In this document: positions 1-10,594 of the stretch, one piece after another | How positions within the stretch are numbered: position 1 is the stretch's first letter | Layout of the letters: the number at the start of each line of letters is the position of its first letter | DNA from: Basidiobolus meristosporus CBS 931.73 | Taxonomy: Eukaryota; Basidiobolomycota; Basidiobolomycetes; Basidiobolales; Basidiobolaceae | Assembly (NCBI GenBank): GCA_002104905.1 | Contig: MCFE01000653.1 | Coordinates: forward strand, 1 to 49,607 | Reading direction: 5' to 3' | Length of the DNA stretch: 49,607 nucleotides | The notes under the pieces: generated by a model | What the model saw: the letters and a program-made list of their open reading frames with translations, nothing else | Databases searched by the model: none | What the model was told of the DNA's origin: nothing | Program-made: the position numbers and the translations under genes

Positions 1-1650
1 ATTCGAAGGTTGTGTATTGTTGAGTAACGGTTAGGGAATCACACTTTTATAGCACTGTGCAAAAATGCATATTACATTGTATAGAAGTTTGGCCTCCTTT
101 CGATGTCTACATGTTACACTCAGTTGGACCTTTCCTAACAAGTACCCCACTATAATACCCTTGCATAGTTTGAACCACACTATCGTAGCTTCCTGATCTA
201 TTAACTTTACTCGTGGGAACCAATTGGCCAAATTCGTATCACTTATCTTTTGTCCGGTCACCTGGCCAGCTTGTGTTCGATCAACGCCTTGGTACACAAC
301 TATCCATCATAGCCATTTCACACAGGCCCAACGGCATCACAGTCATATATAGATATCACCCCATCCTTACTACCATCGTGGTGTTCAAAAGACAACGGGT
401 TGTTGTGGTTAGCAGCAATATGGACAACCATTACAATCCTCCACGATGAAGTCGTCAGATCTCTGAGCTTTGCCACAAAGATCGAATTTGGACGAAGTAT
501 CGGTTATTGTAGCTTCTTGTCCGGTAATCCCGAGGGGATACCACTCACTGACTTCACTAGAAAGCAAATCATCGTCTTCAACATTCTGATCCTTCCCCAC
601 CTATTGGTTGTTAGGGTAGTGTCGCGCTATAGCTGCTGGTCAAGTTTGGCACCACAGATGATATCCTCGTCAAAGTTCCCGATTGGATGGTCCAAACTGA
701 CCAGTACTTGGAAGAAACATCCTGCTTCAGGCGTAGGTCTTTTCGGATCTCTATACACTCGGTTCTAGGGATAGTGGATTCGTGGTGTAGTGAAGAGAAC
801 TGAACTGAGCTGCTTGGCTTTATATCTCTCCAGCACGAGAGAGCAGAACCCAGCCTCAGCCGACGCCTTGTTTCAGTGATAAAATGCAGGTAAGCTATTT
901 GAGGCTAGAGCCAAGTAGCAATTTACAGGTTCTGCTTTTCATTTCGGCTAGCCGTATCACCTGATTTTACACAACAAAGCTACTATAGCACAGTAGCTTT
1001 GTGATACTGATGAGAATGTACGGGAGGTTACGGTCAAGAAGGCGTGACTATCTCTGGATATGTAGACAATGTATCCCCAAGTTATTAACTGTTAAATATT
1101 GAAGTGAATCCGTACAATTTTTCAAGGCAAAGCTTGGATATATTGAGATGGATTAAAACTGCACTTGGATTCGATTCGGCCATGCGTGCATCTACACCTC
1201 CTCAAGCTCAGTTAAGGTATCAGTAGAATGCTTGCTCCCAAGCCAGCCCAACGGCGGGAACTCGGTCCTGGCATATGGAACACCACAGACCCTATGTTTC
1301 GGGATGGCTGCGCAACTTATCTAGTGTTACACAATCGTGGTATGACATCCCTCATATCGTAATAGATCCAAGATACTTACATATGACAAGAATTCTCGGT
1401 TACAGGCTATAATACGTTGGTAGAATGAGATATACTTGTTGCCTGTGGAAAATGGTAATTGTTAAAGGCGACCCAATCCTTATTAAACTTGATTGATATT
1501 TCATAGGCCAATAAAGGAATCTGGCCAGGATCCACCTATAGGTTCTCGGATCGCATGATTGAAGCATTGCAGGGAAAATATCCGGCTTGTCTTTCATTGG
1601 GTGTTCAGTATATACTTCTGGCATATACAAAATTGTTATTTCACAGGCAT
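1..1650. other. CpG-retaining flank without an assignable gene
   Basis: This stretch keeps CpG dinucleotides, unlike the repeats that follow, so it may be unique host sequence or a young element. Short open frames occur on both strands. On the minus strand, two frames (600-409 and 297-31) contain a similar phrase, GQEATI and DQEATI, each followed after a few residues by an LC(G/K) pair, and each is preceded by a W(Y/F)P motif. This suggests a duplicated segment of a decayed or intron-containing minus-strand gene. Further minus-strand coding-like text (PIGNFDEDIICGAKLDQQL) lies near 700-620. A 76-codon minus frame at 1630-1400 is unrecognised. I could not assign a function, a start or an exon structure, and no transposon motif was seen. 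Confidence 0.3.
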
Positions 1651-2479
1651 TGTACTACCTTGGCTGAGCTGGGAGACCTCCAGGGCCGGATAGAGCCAGC
1701 CTTGTAAGGAATGATTCTTGTTCCCTTGGGGAGGCTGTTGATGAAGATGGCAAGCACAACAGGTCATATCACCCTATAAAGAATCTCATATTTGGAGTTC
1801 ATTTGATAATTGACGGGTATTCTGCTGGTACTTTGATGGTATTTTGCAGACATTCAGCCAGTGTTTTTCCCTCATATTCTTGGTTTTAAATTATTGTGGA
1901 AGTGATCAGCAGCTCATCACCAAACTTGGTGTGGACAGTATTCAGCCTAGCCTCCTACTGGGAAATATGTCCTCTTGCCTACCAAATGGCTAGAACCTAA
2001 GATACTGACAGCTGTTAGTTAGGTGAGTCTTGGAATCCTGATGGGCTTTAGTTAGTTTTTCCCAATGTGTTGGAGCAAAAACAGGACACTAATGAGACTA
2101 AAGCACCTCAAATAGCCCTCAAAATGACCAAATCTTTTGCAAATGCAGTTTCACACTGATTATATGGCTAGATCCCACCAAAGTTGTAAACCCCTCAAAG
2201 CCCACTATTCTTATCTCCCTGTACATCTGTGCTAAAGGTAACTTCAAAAGAGCAAGAAATTGCTCTATGTTGCTCACCTAAGGAGACAAGACAAAGTTAG
2301 TAATCTCTTATGCTACATCAGCAAAATACCTGCCCAAGTGTGGGTAGAAACACCCAGGGTAACAGTTGCGTAAGTAGCATATTGCATTGATGAGCTGATT
2401 CTAGACCAATAATCTGAAAATCAAATTCCAATCCTGATATTTCTACATATAAGAAATAACTGAATGCTACTGTCAGATT
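1651..2479. other. Unassigned AT-rich, CpG-poor sequence
   Basis: Composition changes here to the CpG-poor, TG/CA-rich style of the decayed repeats. Stop-ridden plus-strand coding-like text is visible (for example around 2115-2280), but no family motif was recognised. By position this could be the far end of the outermost Plavaka-like copy or a different element. No terminus or target duplication was found. Confidence 0.3.
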
Positions 2480-3497
2480 CAACCCAGATCAGCCATCATA
2501 ATCCTGTAAAGATACCAACACAATAACCACAAGTTAGAACTTCTATCTTTCTTAGTAGGTTTACAACAGGTTCTTGATAGTGTTTTGGAGATATCCAGCT
2601 AGCCTATACATTGGGATTGCTTATTATGGTAGAGATGTTGTAGACTTTCAGTGAAGTCTACCATGACATCATCTTGAGGCCAGCATTACCTCAGGACTAT
2701 CAGGAACTCAATGGCAAGCAAGATGTACCTGACCTGTTCCACAAACATATTCCAGGATTCTATTGAGCAAAGAGATTTTAGACCAGAATTGGTATGCAGG
2801 GAAACTATCACCAGAATGGTGAATCTACCAAAGGTAGAAGTACAAGGGTTTATGGCTAAGAATTAGCAGCTTCCTCAAGAGCCCAGCATCAGCAGGGCAG
2901 AATACTCTAAAAAAGTTGCAAAGAAACACCAGGTTACCAAAAGAGCTCCAGTGATGACATACCAGTAGAAATAGATATGCTAATGCAGTATTTATCAAGG
3001 AAGTAATTTGGCATAGTGCAAGAAGCTCACTGTCACTGTGGAAGTAAAAGGCCTGGCAGAGATAAAGTTGAAGGAAAAAAGTCTACCCAAAACAGAGACA
3101 GCAATGAATGAGAAAAGATATGCAGTTCTCATCATTTGATGCTTACAACTTAGAACAACTCAAGTCCCAGAATATGCAAGAAGAACTGCCTCCATACCCT
3201 CCATTGTAGACAGAGTGGAGAACCTGCTGACAGGTAAAGCAGCAATGTCAAGAAGACCATCACAATATCTGCAGTGGAGCTTTGGAACATCAACAGTGAC
3301 ACAAGAAGTGGCAGCAGCATTTCTTCAAAAGGAGTACTCAAGAGAACACACTTGAATATTGCAAGGACTTAGTGTAAAGACTGGCAGATGAGATATTAGA
3401 CCTTGCAGGGCTGGCTGAAGACCAGGGCATATGGGAACTGGTGAATGAACAATGGAATAAGGTGGTAGGATTCCAGCTAAAGTCCTGCATAATGGGT
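2480..3497 (+). pseudogene. Second ORF (ORF2) of the Plavaka-like family, copy D
   Basis: This is a stop-ridden plus-strand reading frame. A clean stretch at about 2650-2765 ends in PDLFHKHIPGFY. Further downstream, fragments parallel copy A's minus-strand ORF2: the block at 2930-3100 includes a V-K-G-L-A-E-I-K segment corresponding to VEALAVIK in copy A, and the block at 3260-3470 contains WNINSDT and AEDQGIWELVNEQW. The protein is unrecognised: charged, lysine- and glutamine-rich N-terminal repeats followed by a helical C-terminal part. It carries no transposase motif. It is cut at 3497 by the left terminus of copy CB. Confidence 0.5.
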
Positions 3498-3516
3498 GCC
3501 CCTATGAAGAATAATT
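3498..3516 (+). repeat. Left terminal inverted repeat of copy CB
   Basis: GCCCCTATGAAGAATAATT matches the reverse complement of the right end at 19042-19059 (CACCCTATGAAAAATAAC). The same motif begins copy A (8470) and copy E (43165). Confidence 0.6.
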
Positions 3517-4575
3517 GTGATGATACTACCAAAAGGATGTCAAAAATTAAAATCCCATGACTTAGAGGTATTGATGCTACAATAAAATTTAACAACAGGA
3601 TGCAAATCTTTGTATCTTTAACAATTTACAAAGCTGGGTTGTAGTTACCAAATTAAAGAAATGATAATATACAAATCTGCTGAAATTGTACAAGAGTTGT
3701 TTCAAAAGTTTAAACCAAATGATTTGAGCTGATTTAAATAATTAAAATAAAACTTTTTGCTGTGAGAACACAATGCAAAGACAATTAAAAAGATTGCACC
3801 CCAGATTTGACAAAAAACTGAGTCAAGTTTTCATTGCAACAATACATAGGTGGCTTTTGATTGTTTCACTGCTAATTCTCACACTTTCTGATTACATACA
3901 CTCAATCACCTCCTACATTGTGCACATTGATTGGCAATTGCCTTTTTCTGTTGTAGGAGTCTTAGAGATATTGGAAGTGATTGGGAGAGCAATTAGAATA
4001 TATGGTTTTCACTTAATGATCCATTGAATGTATTAGTGGTATTCATACTTTTACATAGTCTTGGCACAACAAGCACATATGATACATTTTGGAAGGTCTC
4101 AAGCAAATGAGCAGAAAGCCTGGGGCTGCTTGGACAACTTTGTGAGTTTTCAGGTTTTGGGTATCTGATATTTTGGTGAAAATATTCTAACCAAATCTCA
4201 GCAAGAAATTTGGTCAGTAACTCTCTAAGACTTGTAGGTAATGCTCTAAGTGACTAAGTTAAGTGAATTTATAGATGGAATTAGAAACTTCTACAGCAGA
4301 TTCAACCCAGATCAGCCATTGTAATCCTGAATATTTAGGTGGAATTACAAATTTTTATAGCATTCTCCACACTCCTTACTTCCTGAACCAAGCAAATCAA
4401 GTACTTTTCACACAAATGAACTGGTTTATCCCTGTTCAATCTTCAGTTGTAATTCATTTTCAATTCTTCAAGCCTATAAGAGTCCCTATACCCAACACTC
4501 ATGTTGAGCCCATTCTCACACTCAACAAGTAACTCCATTAAATGCATCATTCAATAAGTATTTTTGCGGTAACAC
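3517..4575 (+). other. Subterminal non-coding region of copy CB
   Basis: This is the roughly 0.45-kb non-coding region of the family (a block of GATGAT and CCATGACTTAGAGG, then a pyrimidine-rich block beginning GCACCCCAGATTT). It is matched by 8490-8947 (copy A), 43190-43650 (copy E), and 19640-19060 in reverse (copy D). It is lengthened here by a solo copia LTR at 3949-4362. A separate tract at 3590-3770 is not found in the other copies and may be a further small insertion. Three or more copies diverging without an open frame suggest regulatory or transposase-binding subterminal sequence rather than coding sequence. Confidence 0.55.
3949..4362 (-). repeat. Solo copia-1-type LTR
   Basis: This is the reverse complement of the 350-bp copia-1 LTR (begins TGTTGTAGGAGTC, ends near TTTTTATAGCA). 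It carries about 65 extra bases near its right end. Part of the extra segment (CAGATTCAACCCAGATCAGC) also occurs at 2476-2495. The flanks TTTTC (3944-3948) and TTCTC (4363-4367) fit a decayed 5-bp target duplication, and copy A shows the empty site TTTTTCGCACTCC at about 8741. Confidence 0.75.
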
Positions 4576-6708
4576 TGTGGTGGTGTATAAGTCCAAAAGA
4601 GAGATGTGCCCAACACTTATCAACTGTTTTGAGTGTGGGGTGTTTGCTGGGTGCAATAACCTTGGGCAAATGCTTGCTAGGAATAATCAGGTTCTGTCTA
4701 TATTCTAATGTGAGGGGGAATAAAGCCACCAGCTTGTCAAGGGAAAACTATTGAGCTATAATCCCCAACTTGGTTGGCATCTTAACAAAAGCATGTGCAG
4801 GGTTCAGCATTCTTTGAGATGACAATGTACTAAAGCTCCCAAAGTCAAAACGACTGTGAACTCCACCAGCAGGGACTTGATAAGAATGCAGCTGTGGTCA
4901 ATAATTACAAAGACAGAAAAGTATAGTTGCCTGTACAAGAACAAACTTGGGGAAGAATCAAATATAATAAAAGATACTTACTCTGAGTATTCCTCAAAAG
5001 TAATACCTCCCAGGTGAGTTGGCTGTCAGCATGGTTTCCTGGAGTGTCCTGTGGTCTGGGATTGGAAGTTCAGATAGCAGCAGGTAGCAGTGATCACACT
5101 AATCTACATTTTGGTATATTGATAAAAGGGATAATGATTTATTGTCAAGGGATTGCCTCCCTTATATACTTCTCTCACTTGCTAAGTAACTACTGATTAT
5201 GGTGTTCCCTAAGGCTCCACAGATCAATAGAAATCTTATTGCATCAGAATGAGCTAAGAATGTACTAAATAGGTGCTGGAATGTTCCAAGAGGTGCAGCA
5301 CATCCAACCAATCAGGGATCAGTATTCTGAGACCTGTGTAACATAGGGATAACATAGATGGAATGAAGTTGTACGGTTAGTGACACAGTTTGATCATGGA
5401 TCCTGGTAATGAGGTGGTATATAGGTCCAAGGGAGAGATACATCCAACACTTATCAAGTGTTTTGTGTGTCGGGTGTTCACTGGGTGCAATAACCTCTGG
5501 CAAAAGCTTGCTAGGAATATTTGGGCTCTGTCTCTAATCTAATGTGGAGGGGAATAAAGCCACCAGCTTGTCAAGGAAAAACTATTGAGCTATAATCCCC
5601 AACTTGGTTGGCATCTTAACAAAAGCATGTGCAGGGTTCAGCATTCTTTGAGATGATAATGTAATAAAGCTTCCAAAGTCAAAACAACTGTAAACTCCAC
5701 CAGCAGGAACTTGATAAGAATGCAGCTGTGATCAATAGTTACAAAGACAGAAAAATATCTTTGCCTGTACAAGAACAAACTTAGGAAAGAATCAAATATA
5801 ATAGAAGATACCTACTCTGAGTATTGCTCACTAGTAGTGCCTCCAAGGTCAGTTGGCTGTCAGCATGGTTTCCTGGGAGTGTCCTGTGGTCTGGGGTTGG
5901 AAGTTCAGGTAGCAGCAGGTAGCAGTGATCACACTAATCAACAAGTTGGTATATTGATAAAAGGGATGATGATTTATTGTTGAGGGATAGCCTCCCTTAT
6001 ATACTTTTCTTACTGGCTAAGTGATTACTAATCATGGTGTTCCAGAAGGTTCTAGATATCAATAGAAATCTTAATGACATCAGAATGACCTAAGAATGTT
6101 CTAAGTAGGTGTTGGAAGGTTCAAAGAGGCACTGCACATCCCACCAATCAGGAATCAGTACTCCAAAACCTGTGCAACATAGGGATACCATATATTGTAT
6201 GGAAATGGTAGGGATGGTGACATGGTATGATCATGTGTCACAAGTACTGGTGCAGGTACTTGCCTAATATAGAAGCACTTACTGCTAGTAATCTTACATA
6301 AAGTGGGGGATAACTTATGCAATAATGTAAGCAGGTGTGATAGTCAACCGGCTTATGGGATAGTACTCATCAGGTGAGACAAATGCGATAAAGCTAAAAT
6401 AAGTGTAGTAGAGATATAGGGAAGTAGAAAATATGGGAATGAGCACATCTGTCAGTGGATGTCACTGTCACCCCACTACAGTGCTGGTATTTGCCTAATA
6501 TAGCAGCACTTATATCTAGTAATCTTACATAGATGAGGGATAGCTATGCAATAAATAAGCAGGTATTTTAGTTAGACTGTTTATGGGATAGTACACATCA
6601 GATAAGACAAATGGGATAAAACTAAACTAAGGGTAGTAGAGAAATAGGGAAGTGGAAAATTTGGAAATGGGCACATCCTTCAGTGGGTGTAACTATAAAG
6701 CCACTACA
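4576..6708 (-). repeat. Solo LTR-X, copy X1, split by X2
   Basis: This is a minus-oriented copy of the ~1.07-kb LTR-X family: 4576-5409 plus 6481-6708, together about 1062 bp. It begins TGTGGTGGTGTA and ends AAGCCACTACA, the reverse complement of the TGTAGTGG...CACCACCACA ends of X4 at 46901-47971. Flanks ACAC (4572-4575) and ATGC (6709-6712) could be a decayed 4-bp duplication differing by transitions. It interrupts copy CB between the subterminal region and ORF2. Confidence 0.7.
5410..6480 (-). repeat. Solo LTR-X, copy X2, inserted into X1
   Basis: This is a second complete minus-oriented LTR-X, 1071 bp, the same length as X4. It begins TGAGGTGGTATA and ends CACCCCACTACA. X1 resumes immediately after it at 6481, and the two halves of X1 join into one LTR when X2 is skipped. 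Flanks GTAA and GTGC are a poor match, so the 4-bp duplication is decayed here. Confidence 0.7.
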
Positions 6709-7163
6709 ATGCCATTTTTCCATGACTTTAGTGGGAACCCTGCAGCTTTATGCCATTGCTCATTCATTGGTCACATGAGTCCTGATCTTCAGCAGGCACA
6801 GCAAGGTCTAGCACCTCATCTGCTAGTCTCTGCAATAAATTCTTGCTATACTCAAGCACATTTCCTTGAGCACTGATCATGAAGTGGTACTGCAACCTTT
6901 TGCTGTGCATATTATTGCCCCAAATTCCACTTTAGGGAAGGTGATAGTCTTCTGAGTCCTTGATGTTGCTGCTTTGTCTGCCAGTGGGATCTCTACCATG
7001 CCTACAATGAAGGATATGGAGTCTGTGGTAGACAAGTTGCCTTTCTCTGCAAATTCATCTACCTAACTGGAGTGTAGCTCAACTGACTATGCTTCCAACT
7101 TGTGAGAAAACAGTGGTTGTATTCTAGATAATTCTTCTTGACTGTAATGGAATTTATATGTTC
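6709..7163 (-). pseudogene. ORF2 of the Plavaka-like family, copy CB (truncated)
   Basis: This is the minus-strand C-terminal part of ORF2, aligning with 8950-9380 of copy A. The C-terminal phrase corresponding to LAEDQDMWEPVNE can be read at about 6810-6765, and the WNI-like helix block lies upstream at about 6930-6890. It contains stop codons and ends abruptly at about 7163, where copia gag sequence begins in mid-gene. Function unknown. Confidence 0.55.
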
Positions 7164-8469
7164 TGACCCTTTAAAGGCAACAGCAACCTGTTTGGCAACT
7201 ATTGCAATAGGAAAGAACACACATTACACAAGTGCTTCAAAAAGAGAGATAATCAGCCAAAGATGCCTGAAAATGGAAATGCTGCAACACCAGAAGATAT
7301 ACTACACATATATGCATTAAATATGACCATCACTAAGCATTCTTGGATCTGGTATATTGACTCTGGAGCATCTCAACACTTTACACACCAAAAAGAACTT
7401 TTTAGCCATATTAAAAGATTCCAATTAAGAAGGCTTTCATGGGTGACAATAGAACACTTGATGCATTGGGGGAAGGAATCATCCAAATATGCCTTAGAAG
7501 CAGTGAAGGAAGCCATAAATGTACCTTCAAAGAGGTACTTCTTGTACCAGAAATTGCCAAGAACCTAATATTTGTAAGCAAGGCCACTGCAGAAGAACTC
7601 AGTTTCAGCATTGACATATTTAGATGCAGGTTCACTGGTCAAAGAGGTGCCCATATTTCTATGGGTATCAGAGATCAGAATCAATACAAGTTGACTTATA
7701 TTCCATCATATTTGGAAGCCAATTTAAGTAACTTCAATGAAGAAACACCAATGCCTTGGCACAGGAGATTTGGGCACATTAATTTAGATTATTTGTGCAA
7801 ATGATCAACAATCAGCTAATTTCCAGACCAAAAAATTGATCCCCCAGCTAATTTAGAGCACTGTAAAGCCTGCATATATGGGAAACAAGTCAGGCAATTG
7901 CTCAAGGGCTCTGCGTTAATCAATACTAAGAGAAAATTAGATCAAATTCAATCAGATCTGTGTGGACCAATGCAAAATATATCCTTAAGCAGGATGAAGT
8001 ATTTAATAACTTTTATTCATGATCATAGAGGTTATATGTGGGTCTACCTCCTGAAGAGAAAGGGAGAAGCTCTGTCTAAGCTCAGGGAGTGAAAGCCATG
8101 GTGGCAAGAGAAATCAGTGAAAAAGTCAAAAAAATTGCACTGCAAATGGCAAAAAATATACCTCAAAACTATTCATCCACTTCTGCCAAGTTCATGGGAT
8201 AAAGCAAGAGACTACAGTACCATACTCCTCACAGTGAAAAGAAGTAGCTGAGCATGCAAACAGATCAATGACTGAGATGGCAAGATCCATGAAACATGAT
8301 CAACAGTTATCCTACAATTTTTGGGCAGAATTAGTTGTCACAGCTATTTACCTTAAAATTAGGAGCTATAACCAACTATATTGTGATTCTACTCTATTTG
8401 AAGCACAATAGGGACACAGACCAAGTGCAGAACATCCAAGAATATTTGGGTGTACAGCATATGGCAATA
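7164..8469 (+). pseudogene. Copia gag-protease-integrase, left half
   Basis: The order is a Gag zinc knuckle (7187-7240, with first Cys changed to Gly but NYCNRKEHTLHKCF in one frame), protease DSGASQHF (about 7362-7385), then the pre-integrase HRRFGHIN and C-x2-C motifs (7760-7890). The start of the integrase core follows (HDHRGYMWVYL, about 8018-8050). The integrase D-D-E segment is damaged by stops (8090, 8236). This copy has an uninterrupted frame through the zinc knuckle with the canonical CX2CX4HX4C spacing, unlike the youngest copy at 33 kb. It ends at 8469 against the left terminus of copy A. Confidence 0.75.
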
Positions 8470-8485
8470 GACCCTATGGGAAATT

Positions 8486-8948
8486 GTTGTGATGATCCCA
8501 TCAGAAGGCCACCATAGATTTAAAGTTCCATGACTAAGAGGTACTGATCCTGTCAGGATACCATGTAGAGACCATTGAAAATAATTGCACCCCAGATTTC
8601 ACCAAAAACTTAGTCAAAATTTCACATTACATGAATATATAAGTGGCTTTTGATTGGTTCATTGCCAATTTGCTCCCTTTCTCATTCTGGACACTTGATC
8701 ACCTCCTATCCTTGTGTGCATTGGTTGGCTACTTCCTCTTTTTCGCACTCCTTACTTCCTGACTCAACTGTATCTCTTACTTTTCATGCGTATATATTGA
8801 TTTATTTCTGTTAAAACTTAAGTTGAACCTCAATTGCCAACTGTATTGACCTATACAAGTCCCTATACCCTACACTAACATTAAGCCCAACCCCACACTC
8901 AACAATTAACTCCATTAAAATCTACCACTCAATAAGTATTTCTGCTGG
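8486..8948 (+). other. Left subterminal region of copy A
   Basis: This is non-coding, homologous to 3517-4575 (less its insertions), 43190-43650 and reverse 19060-19640. Several TATA-like or AATTTCAC-rich tracts are present, but no open frame is conserved among the four copies. Confidence 0.5.
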
Positions 8949-9860
8949 AACCCGGTGGCTTTATGCTACTCTTCATTCACTGGTTCCCACATGTCCTGGT
9001 CTTCAGCCAGCACTGCAAGGTCTAGCACCTCATCTGTCAGTCTTTGCAATAAATCTTTGCAATATTCAAGTGCATTTTCTTGAGCACTGCTCTTGAAGAA
9101 GTGCTGCAACCTCTTGGTGTGCCTATTAATGTTCCAAAATACCACTGAAGGCATCATGATAGCCTTACATGTTCTTGAGGTTGTAGCCCTGTCTGTTGAT
9201 GGGATCTCAACTCTGTTAACAGTGGAAGATGTGGAGGCTGTGGTGGACAAATCGCCTTTTTCTGCAAACTCATCTACCTTGATGGAGTGTAGCTCAACTG
9301 GCTGCGCTTCCAACTCTTGTATAAACAGCTGTTTTCTTGTTGGTAATTCTTGTTAGCTATGATGCAATTCAGTCTGTTTCAGGCTTGCAGTGCTAATTGG
9401 CAAGAACTGTAGTTTTTTTGGATGCTCCCCTGTCTCAGGCTTGGGAAGACATTTTTCCTTTTACATTCTCCTTTATCACTGCCAGGGCTTCAACTGCTAC
9501 TTTGTCTGAGCACTTCTTGTAATGAGCTACATTTCTCCTTGATAAATTCTGCTCTGACCCATCTGCTTTGGCCTGCTTGTTCCTAGCTGGCACTTCTCTG
9601 GCAACCTGACAGTTCTTTTCTGCTTGTTTCAAGCTCTAAGCTGTAGTTGTCACAGGCTTCTAAGAAAGCTGCTGGCTTTTATCACTGCCAGGTCCTTCAC
9701 TGCTCCTTTGGCTGAGTGCTTCTTGAGTGGTACTACGCTTTTTCCTTGATCAATGTTGTGCTGGTGCCTCTGTGTCTGCCTGCTTATCCTTTAGTGGTAC
9801 TCTTCCAGCTACCTGGTGTCTCTTTGACACTTGTCTGGAGCTTTTGGCCCTGCTTGTAAT
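8949..9860 (-). pseudogene. ORF2 of the Plavaka-like family, copy A
   Basis: This is the longest readable version of the family's second gene. The C-terminal 115 codons (9313-8966) are open and contain WNINRHTKRLQHFF and a helical end with LAEDQDMWEPVNE. Upstream (9860-9435) are two imperfect tandem units of about 145 bp, each ending in a phrase like LAVIK. The second unit is open as 65 codons (9632-9435) and is rich in K, Q, N and S. Several stops separate the blocks. I do not recognise the protein. By position, divergent from the transposase in the same element, it may be an accessory DNA-binding or regulatory protein, which is inference. At its 5' side it abuts half of a foldback element at 9862. 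Confidence 0.5.
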
Positions 9861-9861
9861 G

Positions 9862-10251
9862 GACTATATTTAAATATTAGCCATAGAGTAAAACCTATAA
9901 AAAGCACTAATAATGCCAGATAGTACCAGTGGACCAAGATAGTGCCATGCATTTTTGTGACATGATACAAGCTACAGGAGCTTGATTCAGTGTGCCATGG
10001 GTATTGAGTAACAGATCCGTGTCTTTGGTCCTTCTGTGCTGTTACACATCCTGCACAACATTGATCCAAAAAAGGTCAAAAATAGATTTTCTCTAGCATG
10101 GTGTGTGAAACACAGGGGCTGTTTTGCATGAAGATGAAGAGCTAGGCTTCACACTCTGTGGCCAAGTATAGGCTCACTTGGCTTCCCTGGCACACTCTGG
10201 CATGATTTGGCACTCATGGCTCAATGTGGCACTATCCAACAGTACAAGTCT
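9862..10251 (+). mobile_element. Half of a foldback element (one arm plus loop)
   Basis: It aligns in the same orientation with the loop and right arm of the 732-bp foldback element at 21238-21969. It ends ...AACAGTACAAGTCT followed by AAT, the same terminus (AGACTTGT in reverse) and A/T target type as its relatives. The left arm is absent. It lies in the intergenic region between ORF2 and the transposase of copy A. Confidence 0.7.
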
Positions 10252-10377
10252 AATTTATAATGCTTAAAAAGGTGGGTAAATCATTGAATGTTACATTTAT
10301 ATAGGTGCAATGTCTCAAATACAAGACTGTCTTAAGTTCACATGAGCATTGACCAAAAAGTGATATGATAGTGTTAT

Positions 10378-10588
10378 GGACTTGTTCTATCATTCCAGCT
10401 GATCATAGTGCCCAATAGTGCCATAGCATGCCAGATGGTGCCTGATCATGCCACAGAGTGCCAGATGGTGCCATACAGTGCCAATTTGGGATCAAAATTG
10501 ACATGCATATGACCCTAAAATATCAGATTAATAACAAAATATACAGCACTCTCTGGCACTATGATCAATGGCACAATGGAACAAGTCT
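10378..10588 (+). mobile_element. MITE, 211 bp, TIR GGACTTGTTC/GAACAAGTCT, TSD TAT
   Basis: Terminal inverted repeats GGACTTGTTC and GAACAAGTCT are bounded by TAT on both sides (10375-10377, 10589-10591). The interior is a run of short GTGCC/GGCAC words. It is about 95% identical by eye to the MITE at 19279-19488 in the opposite orientation. No coding capacity. Confidence 0.8.
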
Positions 10589-10594
10589 TATATG

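Noticed and set aside
400-768. 122-codon plus-strand open frame
   Set aside because: It overlaps minus-strand coding-like text and has no recognisable motif; length alone does not support it.
890-945. Possible plus-strand gene start ATGCAG followed by a GTAAG splice-donor-like site
   Set aside because: Splicing to the nearest acceptor gives only about 12 codons before a stop; no continuing coding sequence was found.
3773-4027. 84-codon open frame with a hydrophobic stretch
   Set aside because: It runs across the junction of a subterminal region and a solo LTR, so it is a chance frame.
4850-6050. Apparent long direct repeat, suspected segmental duplication
   Set aside because: It is explained by two solo LTR-X copies, one inserted in the other.
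9093-9356. 87-codon plus-strand frame with cysteines
   Set aside because: Lies opposite ORF2 of copy A, which is conserved in two other copies on the corresponding strand; the plus frame is not conserved.
10440-10480. Short regularly spaced GTGCC words, considered as a CRISPR-like or satellite array
   Set aside because: Words are short and unevenly spaced, and they lie within a MITE with defined ends and TSD.
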